Below, in pieces: positions 1 to 6,433 of a DNA stretch of 16,573 nucleotides. Under the pieces are notes generated by a model. That model was not told where the DNA came from and made no database searches. It saw only the letters and a program-made list of their open reading frames with translations. Made by a program: the position numbers and the translations under genes. The DNA comes from Myxococcales bacterium (GTDB lineage: Bacteria > Myxococcota > Polyangia > Fen-1088): assembly GCA_003155465.1 (NCBI GenBank), contig PMCR01000418.1:2359-18931 (forward strand). Reading direction: 5' to 3'. Every line of letters begins with the position of its first letter. Within the stretch, counting starts at the first letter, position 1.

Positions 1-381
1 CAAACCATGCGCGGCAAGATGGCGCTTTATGGGTACCTCTACGGCATCAACCACGGTTCGAGCACAGGTGGTGGCACGGGAGGTGCCAGCGGCAGCGACG
101 GGGGCGCGGGCAGTGGCGGCGCCGCAGGCGGTGGCGGGGCCCTTGGCACAGGCGGCGACGTAGGCGGCAGTAGCGCAGTCGCGGGTGGTGTTTCGGCGGC
201 AGGCGATGACGGGAGCGGCGGTATGGGTGGCGGTGGTGGGAGCACGAAGACAGGTGCGCAAGCTAGTGGCTGCTCATGCTCGACACATCCGGGCCGCCCT
301 GTCGGCCCTGTCAGCCTGCTGGCAGTTGCAGCACTGCTTCTCTGGCGCCGCCGCAACCGCCACAAGAGCATTGGGGTCTGA
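1..381 (+). CDS. C-terminal end of a Gly-rich, MYXO-CTERM-type surface protein (5' end outside window)
   Basis: The frame is open from the first base, so this is the last 126 codons of a longer gene; the ATG at position 7 need not be the start. A short ordered segment (about residues 1-20, rich in Tyr and Gly) is followed by about 65 residues of low-complexity Gly/Ser/Ala linker. The tail has the MYXO-CTERM layout: a GCSC motif, a hydrophobic stretch (PVSLLAVAALLLW), then a basic end (RRRNRHK). In myxobacteria such tails are known to be processed by a myxosortase, leaving the protein anchored at the outer surface. The catalytic or binding part lies upstream of the window, so no function can be given. 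A weak hairpin (CCCA at 457-460, TGGG at 471-474) followed by TTTCTT lies between this gene and the next; it is too short to call a terminator. Confidence 0.75.
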   Translation, partial: QTMRGKMALYGYLYGINHGSSTGGGTGGASGSDGGAGSGGAAGGGGALGTGGDVGGSSAVAGGVSAAGDDGSGGMGGGGGSTKTGAQASGCSCSTHPGRPVGPVSLLAVAALLLWRRRNRHKSIGV

Positions 382-530
382 AGCGGTGCCCGCCGGGCAG
401 GCCTTGCTACCGCAGCCCGGCCGTCAGCTCGTCTGCCCCGACTCTCCAGCGCGCAGCCCAGTTCTAATCTTGGGTTTCTTCGGCCGCAGCGATGCCCTAA
501 TATTTGCGCTTTCAATCAGAGGAGCTGTCG

Positions 531-1760
531 ATGTTTTTCACAAGCACCCGATCTTTCGTTACCGCCGCCTGTGTCGTGCTGGCCGCGTTGACGATGAGCT
601 GTTCCGGAAGCTCAGCCGGCCCCAGCCCGACCGTCGACGCAGATACCACGGGCGGCAGCGAGGTAGGCGAGGGGGCGGGCCTGGCCGGGACAGTCACGGA
701 CAGAGCGGGCATTCCAGTGGTCGGCGCCAAGGTGGAGGTGGGCGGTGTGTCGGTCTTTTCCGACGCCCAGGGCAAGTACGCCATTGCCAGCCTGGCACCA
801 GGCGAGGTCACGGCCAAGGTCACGCAGGCCTGGTTCCAGCCCTTTGAGCAGAGCCTGACCCTGACAGATGGTGGTCCCACCGCGTGGGACGTGACCCTCG
901 ACGAGATGCCGCTCAAGGTGGACCCGGCCGATCGGGCACTCGCGGGCACGTACAACCAGAGCTTCGACTGGACCAAGCAGACGATCTCAGTTGCGATTGC
1001 CGAAACGCCCACTCGATGTGCCTTTGACAACGCCATCTACTTTCACAACCCGGCCCTGTACCGCGACACCAGCGCCCAGCCGCCGCTTGTGCTTTCGCCC
1101 CAGCCCGCAATCATCGCGGGCAGCGCCCAGAACTTCAGCTTCCCGGTTACCAGCGGGGCCAACCTGGGGCAAGAGGCTCTGGACCTGACCAGCATCGTCG
1201 ACGCGATCAAGGACACACCGCTGGGAGTCACCGAGCCCACCGATTACATGATGTGGAACTCCATGGTGAACTGGCTGACCGAGTGGAACGCGCAGAAGTC
1301 GGTCACGCTGAAGCTGGTGGGACTGGCGGTGCGCCAGCAGGGCTGGGGCGGCAATGCCATCCGGCCGCAGGAGATCGAGAAGGTGTTTCTGGATCCGGGC
1401 AACAAGCTGTGGGTCAAGGTGGTGTTCGAGAACTTCGTGCAGCTAGGCGCGGGCATCACCGACGACGATGGCGACGGACGCAAGGAGATCTACGCCGCGG
1501 TGGCCAGCGCGCATTACACCAGCGAGATAGTGGATGCGCTGGTTAATACCTACGCCAAGACCACTTTCTCGACCCACGGGCTGAGCAAAGAGGTCAGCAA
1601 GAGTCTCAACGAGCTGTACTCCACCACCGGCGCGCAAGTCGAACGCTACATCGGCCAGCCCTTCGATGTCCCGGGGCTGGGGACCATCACCTACCCGTTC
1701 GTGGTGCTGCGCCACGCGGGCGGACAGAAGAACGTGATTCTGATGTCCGGGGCGCTCTGA
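531..1760 (+). CDS. Probable lipoprotein with a carboxypeptidase-regulatory-like (beta-sandwich) domain
   Basis: 409 residues from the ATG at 531. This start is chosen over an in-frame ATG at 504 because AGAGGAG (518-524) lies 6 bases before it and the protein then begins directly with an export signal: basic start, hydrophobic core (FVTAACVVLAAL), then TMSC with Cys24 as the likely lipidated residue. The lipobox is imperfect, with Thr at -3. Residues about 50-125 form a carboxypeptidase-regulatory-like fold, with the typical pattern G-x-V-x-D-x-x-G-x-P-V-x-G-A and later a 'DAQGKY' turn. The rest (about 130-409) is not recognised; near residue 311 a DDDGDGRKE loop resembles a calcium-binding loop. 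It converges on the next gene with only 3 bases between stops. Location is probably the outer membrane or periplasm; the biochemical role is unknown. Confidence 0.8.
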   Translation: MFFTSTRSFVTAACVVLAALTMSCSGSSAGPSPTVDADTTGGSEVGEGAGLAGTVTDRAGIPVVGAKVEVGGVSVFSDAQGKYAIASLAPGEVTAKVTQAWFQPFEQSLTLTDGGPTAWDVTLDEMPLKVDPADRALAGTYNQSFDWTKQTISVAIAETPTRCAFDNAIYFHNPALYRDTSAQPPLVLSPQPAIIAGSAQNFSFPVTSGANLGQEALDLTSIVDAIKDTPLGVTEPTDYMMWNSMVNWLTEWNAQKSVTLKLVGLAVRQQGWGGNAIRPQEIEKVFLDPGNKLWVKVVFENFVQLGAGITDDDGDGRKEIYAAVASAHYTSEIVDALVNTYAKTTFSTHGLSKEVSKSLNELYSTTGAQVERYIGQPFDVPGLGTITYPFVVLRHAGGQKNVILMSGAL

Positions 1761-1763
1761 GAT

Positions 1764-2216
1764 TTACGGTTTTTCGACTAGGTCGGCCTTCAGGCAGAAA
1801 TAGCGGGTGGACTTCCGGTCGGCGGCGAAGAACTCGTCCACCACAGCGCCCTTCCAGACATCGCGCACCTTGGCGGTCAGGGTCATCCGGTGCAAGGCGC
1901 CCAGGTCGAAGCGCCTGAGCGATCCGCCCACGCGCTTCTTCATGCCGTCGTCGATCTCAGGGCGCGGGCGGCGCGGCTTGTAGTGCGCGACCAGGATGGT
2001 CTGCTGGTCGAGAGGGCCGCCTTCGACCAGGTACTGCATCACATAGGCGTAGTCGTACAGCTCGTCAGGGGGAAACTTGCCCGGAATCTTCACCAGGCGG
2101 GCGGTGACCTCCACGGTCGCGGTCGCTTCCTTGGTCTCGGACGATGCGCCGAAAGACAACCCGCACAGAAGTGAAGTGACGGCAAGGATCAGGTGGAGCG
2201 TCTTGCGCGTGGACAT
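1764..2216 (-). CDS. Small exported protein of unknown function
   Basis: 150 residues. It starts at an ATG preceded by AAGGAG (plus-strand ctcctt at 2225-2230) with 8 bases of spacing. Residues 1-24 look like a Sec signal peptide (RK, then a hydrophobic core, then GLSFGA). The mature part has a pattern of beta strands with the stretches 'ARLVKIPGKFPPDELYDYAYVMQY', split here by domain position at about residues 40-63, 'QQTILVAHYKP' and a final 'YFCLKADLVE'. From memory this resembles small exported proteins encoded beside alginate-type O-acetyltransferase genes in deltaproteobacteria, but no such partner is in this window, so that link is weak. It faces the lipoprotein gene (3 bases between stops). 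Its promoter side abuts the CRISPR relic, so the border of the accessory island lies within roughly 2230-2330. Confidence 0.7.
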   Translation of the reverse strand: MSTRKTLHLILAVTSLLCGLSFGASSETKEATATVEVTARLVKIPGKFPPDELYDYAYVMQYLVEGGPLDQQTILVAHYKPRRPRPEIDDGMKKRVGGSLRRFDLGALHRMTLTAKVRDVWKGAVVDEFFAADRKSTRYFCLKADLVEKP

Positions 2217-2327
2217 GAATGAATCTCCTTCAGTCTACGGCCTCGCCATCCGGACCAACATCGAAATCATCCTTGTCGGTGGCAGCGCTGTCCTGGTCCG
2301 ACGCATCGATACTTCCACCCCAGCCCG

Positions 2328-2363
2328 GTTTCAGTCCCCTCTTCGTCGGGGAAGTTCTCGTCG
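2328..2363 (-). CRISPR. Single CRISPR-repeat-like unit (relic of an array)
   Basis: Read on the minus strand this block contains CCCCGACGAAGAGGGG and ends in ACTGAAAC. A short stem with C4/G4 arms followed by a GAAAC 3' end is a common type I repeat design, and a 36-base unit is the usual length. It lies downstream of, and in the same direction as, the cas1/cas4 remains, where an array is expected. I see only one good copy. A possible decayed second copy lies at about 2266-2283 (TCATCC-TTGTCGGTGG against TCCCCTCTTCGTCGGGG), about 69 bases away, which is a repeat-plus-spacer distance. A decayed copy on the side away from the cas genes would be normal for the trailing end of an array. Without more copies the call remains tentative. 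The exact 5' end of the repeat cannot be fixed from one copy. Confidence 0.45.
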
Positions 2364-2503
2364 GAGGTCAGATAGTACCGCAATTCCGTGAGGATGGGCT
2401 GCCCGAAAGCCCTGATACTGTCGAGAACGCCAAACTGCTCGCCAGGGCGGCCCATTCTCGACATGAGCGCGTTTGCCATCGTCTTGACCTGTCTTCGCTG
2501 CGC

Positions 2504-2653
2504 TCAATATACGTCGTTGCAGAAACAGCGGAGTTCGCAGCCGTCGCATTTTGCCGGGCGGTCGGCTGGTGGCGGGAAGTCCTGGCACTCAACCATCTCT
2601 CGAATGCGCCTGACAACATCTCGCGCGGCGGCACGCAGGTTGGCATCGAACAT
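2504..2653 (-). pseudogene. cas4: C-terminal fragment of a Cas4-like nuclease (Fe-S cysteine cluster)
   Basis: An open stretch of 49 codons ending in TGA (2504-2506). It reads as an amphipathic helix (RAAARDVVRRIREM), then FPPP, then C-x2-C-x5-C inside CDGCELRCFC. This is the layout of the Cas4 C-terminus, where those three cysteines bind an iron-sulfur cluster together with an N-terminal cysteine. The RecB-like nuclease core of Cas4 is missing. It is in a different frame from the upstream cas1 piece; one extra base in the seven-G run at 2659-2665 would join the two frames. It could be translated from its own ATG (2651-2653), but as a product it would lack all catalytic residues. Cas4 normally trims pre-spacers beside Cas1-Cas2. 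No cas2 is seen downstream. Confidence 0.6.
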
Positions 2654-3246
2654 CTTTTCCCCCCCTCGAACGGCGCTGCCCCGTCGAGCAGCATCGCAAC
2701 TCCGCGCCAGTATACGCGCGCGGCCCCTCCCTCGACGCCCAGCAACTGCGAGCGAACCTCGGACACGCAGTCGGCCTCGATAGCTGCCGCCGCCGCGGCT
2801 TGCGTTTCAAGTTGTCCCGCGATCTCTTGCAGTGCCTGCGACCGTTCGGCATCCACCCCTGCTTCGTACTTGTCGAAGTATCTGAGCAGCCGCGCCTGGT
2901 TCTTGATCTTGCCCGTCACCACGGCGCGCGCGAATTCCAGTCCGCGTCGGTCTGCCAGCGCCGCCAATTGCTGCCGCCGCGTTTCCACCGTGGCCACCAG
3001 TGCCGACGACGAGAGCAGCGCGTATGGCGTGCCCGTCGGCCCGAGGAACGAAATCCGAATCCCGCGCGCCACCGCCTCGAAGATGGCGCCTGCCGATACC
3101 GTCACGCCCCGCGAAGGCACGACGATCTCGCTCACGCGGAAGAAGGGCTTCTCGTCGATGACCTTCCCCTCCTTCTTCACCACGAACCGTTCCGACGTTT
3201 TGCCCAGCATGCTGCCGTACACGACCAGGGACATGGTTTGGCTCAT
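2654..3246 (-). pseudogene. cas1: Truncated Cas1 integrase (N-terminal part only)
   Basis: Cas1 of the kind found with type I-A/B/D systems: an N-terminal beta domain ('MLGKTSERFVVKKEGKV', 'EIVVPSRGVTVS', 'IRISFLGPTGTPYA'), the linker ('ATVETRRQQL', 'GKIKNQARLLRYFDKY') and the start of the helical catalytic domain with GVEGGAARVYW. Its Glu (residue 172 from the ATG at 3246) is the first metal ligand. The match stops after about residue 195. The segment that should carry the conserved His and the second acidic ligand is absent, and the next recognisable sequence is the Cas4 tail. The frame runs on to 2368, but after the seven-G run the translation no longer resembles Cas1. Starts at 3246 and 3234 are both possible; a GTG at 3285 lies inside a palindrome and is less likely. 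No clear ribosome-binding site is seen for any of them. Integration activity is not expected. Confidence 0.8.
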
Positions 3247-3267
3247 GCTGCCAGGGTACGACAGCGA

Positions 3268-3286
3268 TGTGACAGGGTCTGTCACA
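3268..3286. promoter_or_regulatory. Perfect inverted repeat between the SEC-C gene and cas1
   Basis: TGTGACAG-GGT-CTGTCACA: two perfect 8-base arms around 3 bases. It lies just after the SEC-C stop and before the likely cas1 starts. It could be an operator for a dimeric regulator or a hairpin that trims or ends the SEC-C transcript; no T-run follows on either strand. The outer TGTGA/TCACA halves recall CRP-family sites, but the spacing is 9 rather than the usual 6 bases. Confidence 0.35.
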
Positions 3287-3292
3287 CGAGAA

Positions 3293-4216
3293 TCAGATTG
3301 TCGGGGGCTGCGCGGTCTTGCCGATACAGCACCGCTTGTACTTCTTTCCCGAACCGCAGGGGCAAGGTTGGTTGCGCCCTATGGCCGAAGAAGCAGCGCG
3401 CCGTTGCGTCTCGGCCTGGGCCAAGATGCTGGGTCCGGCCGCTCTCATCTTGGCTGCGCGTTTGCCGTAGACTTCCAGGCTTGGATAGCGCTGCCGGATG
3501 GTCTGCCACAGTTGAACCAGCACAGACTGGCCCTCGAATCGAGGCCGATCCGGACTGGCCAGATCCACGACGATGGATCCCACGTCACGATCGCCGCATT
3601 GCACGGCTAGGCGAATTTCAGCACAGCGACAGCCGGGTTCCACGCAGTAGACATCCAGAACATCGAAGCGGCGGCCGTCGATGACGTAGGCATCGATACG
3701 TCCGTGCACGTAGGCTTCGTCGAATGCGACGAGTTGCTTGCGTCTGAAGTCAAGAACCTCCATGCGATCGAGTGGGCGAAGTCCCTTCAGTCGCAGCACC
3801 TGATTGGAGATGTGGTCCAGCAGTTGACCATCGACCTCTTCGCGCAGCCAGGCCAGCGCGGATTCATCCCGATAGTCCGCGGCAGCATTCTCGGCAACCT
3901 CGATGTGACCCGTGTCCAGATCCAGATTCGCAAACAGGACGCGCGCATTCTCGATTTCGCTTCCGCCCATCGGGCTGTCCTTTGGAAAGGAGAACCGGAT
4001 CACACCTCCTTTCAATTCGACACCGAAAAGCTGGCCATCCACGCGGTACACCATCAAGTTGACCTCGCGGCAAGGACAGCCCGCGTTCTGGCAGGCGTTG
4101 ACCACGACGACCAACCCCACTTTCGAAGTGCCATCCTGGCTAGTCCGCCAGAAGAGCAGCGGGCCCTTCACCGGAAGCTGGCGGCGCTTGCGCGAATCGG
4201 CTTTGATGATGGACAC
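3293..4216 (-). CDS. SEC-C motif protein with a duplicated Cys module
   Basis: 307 residues from a GTG. The C-terminus has a textbook SEC-C motif (about 279-300, IGRNQPCPCGSGKKYKRCC), the zinc-binding module first known from SecA tails and also found on many unrelated proteins. The rest is not a family I can name. It holds two similar units: C-x4-C-x-C followed by a strand at residues 42-60 (CQNAGCPC) and again at 191-207 (CVEPGCRC), which suggests an internal duplication with one metal site each. There is no signal peptide or membrane segment, so it is probably cytoplasmic. It lies directly upstream of cas1 in the same direction and may share its transcript. The ribosome-binding site is not clear and the start is uncertain. 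Confidence 0.75.
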   Translation of the reverse strand: MSIIKADSRKRRQLPVKGPLLFWRTSQDGTSKVGLVVVVNACQNAGCPCREVNLMVYRVDGQLFGVELKGGVIRFSFPKDSPMGGSEIENARVLFANLDLDTGHIEVAENAAADYRDESALAWLREEVDGQLLDHISNQVLRLKGLRPLDRMEVLDFRRKQLVAFDEAYVHGRIDAYVIDGRRFDVLDVYCVEPGCRCAEIRLAVQCGDRDVGSIVVDLASPDRPRFEGQSVLVQLWQTIRQRYPSLEVYGKRAAKMRAAGPSILAQAETQRRAASSAIGRNQPCPCGSGKKYKRCCIGKTAQPPTI

Positions 4217-4292
4217 GGACAGAAGATAGTGCCGACGCGAGACACGAGGCCATAGAAAAGCGCACGCGAGCCCGTGACAGCCCAGCGGCCGG

Positions 4293-5549
4293 TCAAGGCG
4301 CCGAAGCTCGTAGCAGGGCGCCTACCGCCCAGTCATAGTCGGGCCGCGTGCCGTCCCACAGCGGCAGGTTGCTGTCCGGCCCAAGGTCCAGCCCGCGCTC
4401 GGCGGCCCACTCATGCAGCGACTCAAGCGCCCCCCCAACCACCACCTGCCGCGGCGGCTCTGACGTCAGCGCGTGGCCGTCCGGCGCGGTGAATGCCAAT
4501 TCGCCGTCTTCGCCACGGACCACTGTCCAGCCACCCTCGTGGACCAGGTGGTGGTGGAAGGTGCACAGCAACGCGAGGTTGGTCACGCTGGTCTCGCCCC
4601 CGTGCAGCCAGTGCTGGATGTGGTGACCGTGCAAGAAGAGCGTGTGGGTGCAGCCCGGGAAGCGACAACCACGGTCGCGCAGGGTCAACGCGCGTCGGAT
4701 CGCGGGCGGAATGGAACGCGCGCGGCGGCCGATGTTCAGCCCGGCACCGTCGCCGGCCGCAGCCACCATGCCGCAGTCGCAGGCGATGCGGCGAAACGTT
4801 TCCGCGGAAACGCGTGTCCCGTCGTCCAAAGTGGCAGCAACGACGCCGTCGGGCGCCAGCGGATCTTGATCCACGTGAACCATGACCTGAAAACGTTCGC
4901 CGCCGTTGCCGGTTGCGAGGTTGCCAGCCAGGAGATTCTCGGCCAAGGCCACCATGCCGTCGGCGCGCGAGGGCCAGGTCGAGCCTGGCGCTTCCGCGGA
5001 AACGTCCGTCCCGCCGTGCACCACCTCGCGCGCCCGATCAAGCGCGCGCAGGACCAGGTCCGCCTCGTCGGGTGCCAGCACGATTTCCAGCTTCACCATT
5101 CCGCCCGGCAGATCCCGTCGGCGAACGCTTCGTTCCTCGGGCGCCAGCGCTTCGTCCGGGGCCAACGCGCGGCGATACCCGCGGCAGACCCGTTCAAGCT
5201 GCGCGCCGGTGGCCACCACGGCCACCTCCAGCAGCTTGGCTTCGGTCTCTGGCGTAGCCACCCGGGTGAGCGCCCTCGTCTTGGCGTACGACAGCTTGCC
5301 CACCCGCAGCGCCTCGTCGATCGCGGGCAGCTTGCCCAGCGCCCGAGCAACCCGCACCTTCTCGCGCGCCGTTGCCGGATCCAGCCCAATCCGCCAGCCC
5401 AGCCAGGAGGCACAGGAGGCCGCCCCCTGTTCGTACCACCCGCCCGCCTCGTCGAATTGCCGGATGCAGGTCAGCAGCCTGTAGGTAGCCGCATCCAGGT
5501 GCGCCGCCAGAGCCGCTATCTCCCGACTCAAATCCTCTACGGAAACCAT
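4293..5549 (-). CDS. DUF222-HNH endonuclease family protein (13E12-like)
   Basis: 418 residues. The N-terminal and middle part (about 1-270) is the DUF222 domain, with 'EIAALAAHLDAATYRLL', 'GKLSYAKTRALTRVATPETE' and 'RVSAETFRRIACD'. The C-terminal HNH nuclease domain (about 290-340) has CRFPGC, the catalytic-type HGHH (307-310), 'HGGETSVTNLALLC' and FHHHLVHEGGW, with all expected Cys/His/Asn residues present. The family includes the mycobacterial 13E12 repeat proteins; it is often multicopy and mobile, but its substrate is not firmly known. The gene is transcribed divergently from the toxin-antitoxin pair. A LexA-box-like site lies 9 bases upstream of the start codon, and several 13E12 genes in Mycobacterium tuberculosis are known members of the SOS regulon. 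No good ribosome-binding site is visible before the ATG. Confidence 0.9.
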   Translation of the reverse strand: MVSVEDLSREIAALAAHLDAATYRLLTCIRQFDEAGGWYEQGAASCASWLGWRIGLDPATAREKVRVARALGKLPAIDEALRVGKLSYAKTRALTRVATPETEAKLLEVAVVATGAQLERVCRGYRRALAPDEALAPEERSVRRRDLPGGMVKLEIVLAPDEADLVLRALDRAREVVHGGTDVSAEAPGSTWPSRADGMVALAENLLAGNLATGNGGERFQVMVHVDQDPLAPDGVVAATLDDGTRVSAETFRRIACDCGMVAAAGDGAGLNIGRRARSIPPAIRRALTLRDRGCRFPGCTHTLFLHGHHIQHWLHGGETSVTNLALLCTFHHHLVHEGGWTVVRGEDGELAFTAPDGHALTSEPPRQVVVGGALESLHEWAAERGLDLGPDSNLPLWDGTRPDYDWAVGALLRASAP

Positions 5550-5558
5550 GCCCGATAG

Positions 5559-5575
5559 CTAAACATATGTTCAGG
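5559..5575. promoter_or_regulatory. LexA (SOS) box candidate upstream of the HNH gene
   Basis: CTAAACATATGTTCAGG, with the core AAACATATGTTC nearly palindromic. Against the Myxococcus xanthus LexA motif as I remember it (CTRHAMRYBYGTTCAGS) it matches 16 of 17 positions, and it is one base from the GAAC-N4-GTTC core of Gram-positive LexA boxes. Its place, ending 9 bases before the HNH start codon, is where a repressor would block transcription or an early elongation complex. It also lies about 86 bases upstream of the antitoxin gene. Confidence 0.55.
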
Positions 5576-5631
5576 CTGTCGTCAAGTTGAAAATGCGATA
5601 TTTCTCGGATACTTATATATGGCAACATGTG

Positions 5632-5646
5632 CAACCATAATGGTTG
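5632..5646. promoter_or_regulatory. Operator-like palindrome in front of the toxin-antitoxin operon
   Basis: CAACCAT-A-ATGGTTG, perfect 7-base arms around one base, ending just before the AGGAG ribosome-binding site (5648-5652) of the antitoxin gene. Phd/YefM antitoxins and their toxin complexes usually repress their own promoter by binding such a palindrome. An AT-rich promoter-like stretch lies upstream (TTGAAA at 5587-5592 and GATACT at 5608-5613, with a short 15-base spacing). Confidence 0.5.
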
Positions 5647-5661
5647 TAGGAGTTGGCGACC

Positions 5662-5952
5662 ATGAGCGAGAAAGTTTCGACCCTTGAAGTGCGGCAGCGG
5701 CTTGGTGACATGCTGAATCGGGTTGCCCTGCGACACGACGAGTTCGTGATTGAGCGAAAGGGTAAACCGCTCGCGGCACTCGTTCCCGTAGAAAGGCTCG
5801 ATCAGATGCGCCAGATCGCTCGGCGCGATGCCCTCGCGTTCCTGGATCAGCAGAGGGGCTCTCATCTGTCGAACGCCAAGGCACCCGAGCTGGCCCTTGC
5901 GGCCCAGGGTTGGGCCCGCGGGGCTGGCAAGTCAAAGCGACCACGGAAGTAA
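5662..5952 (+). CDS. Phd/YefM-type antitoxin
   Basis: 96 residues from the ATG at 5662, with AGGAG 9 bases upstream; a TTG at 5653 in the same frame has no room for a ribosome-binding site. The N-terminal half fits the Phd/YefM DNA-binding fold: 'STLEVRQRLGDMLNRVALRHDE', then FVIERKGKPLAALVPVE, the strand and helix that end the fold. The C-terminal tail is Ala/Lys/Arg-rich and probably disordered until it wraps around the toxin. The stop is 3 bases before the PIN toxin start, the normal antitoxin-first arrangement. It probably represses the operon through the palindrome at 5632-5646. The pair may have helped to keep this island in the genome. Confidence 0.88.
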   Translation: MSEKVSTLEVRQRLGDMLNRVALRHDEFVIERKGKPLAALVPVERLDQMRQIARRDALAFLDQQRGSHLSNAKAPELALAAQGWARGAGKSKRPRK

Positions 5953-5955
5953 GTC

Positions 5956-6384
5956 GTGATTCGCGCAGTCCTCGACGCGAACGTGTTTGTCAGTGCTGCG
6001 GTTCAGCCCGAAGGACCACCCGGCCAGCTCTTCAGCCTTCTCCTGCGTAACGATGCCTTTGTGTTGGTCATATCGCCGGCTATCGCCACGGAGATCGCGG
6101 ATGCGCTCCGATACCCTGCGGCAGGGAAGTGCATTCGTGGTCCTATCGACGGCGGCCAGTGGCTCGACAGCATCCTGCTGCTGGCAGACCTTGTCGACGA
6201 TGGCAAGTTGCCAACCCGCGCCTCGGTAGATCCCGACGACGACAAGTACCTCCACGCCGCAGTGGCCGGCCGGGCGTCGGTGGTCGTGTCGGGAGATCAG
6301 CGCCTTCTGGAATTGGGTGAGTACAACGGGATTCCCATCGTGCGGCCAAGGGCGTTTCTGGGGTTGCTGGAAAAGGCGCGATAG
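5956..6384 (+). CDS. PIN-domain ribonuclease toxin
   Basis: 142 residues from a GTG three bases after the antitoxin stop. It is a single PIN domain of the 'putative toxin component, PIN family' type. The acidic metal-binding residues are in place: Asp7 in LDANVFVSA, Glu46 in ATEIADAL, Asp94-Asp96 in DPDDDKYLHAA and Asp114 in SGDQRLL. Toxins of this kind are Mg-dependent ribonucleases that cut tRNA, rRNA or mRNA unless bound by their antitoxin; the target cannot be told from sequence. The length is normal and no residue appears lost, so the toxin is probably active. It converges on cas3, with 49 bases between the stops. Confidence 0.9.
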   Translation: MIRAVLDANVFVSAAVQPEGPPGQLFSLLLRNDAFVLVISPAIATEIADALRYPAAGKCIRGPIDGGQWLDSILLLADLVDDGKLPTRASVDPDDDKYLHAAVAGRASVVVSGDQRLLELGEYNGIPIVRPRAFLGLLEKAR

Positions 6385-6433
6385 CAATCAAAAAGGTGCG
6401 GCCGGGATTGAGGACTGAGAGGGGATAGGCCAA

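Noticed and set aside
2267..2479. 70-codon minus-strand frame after the cas4 fragment, tested as a cas2 remnant
   Set aside because: It has no Cas2 start pattern or ferredoxin-like features, and part of it is just the translated CRISPR-like unit.
2219..3610. 463-codon plus-strand open frame across the cas1 region
   Set aside because: It is antisense to a clear Cas1 sequence, has no domain-like composition (Ser/Arg/Ala-rich) and only reflects high GC.
6412..6428. GACTGAGAGGGGATAGG as another decayed CRISPR repeat after cas3
   Set aside because: Only about 12 of 17 bases match, and the orientation is opposite to the unit at 2328-2363.
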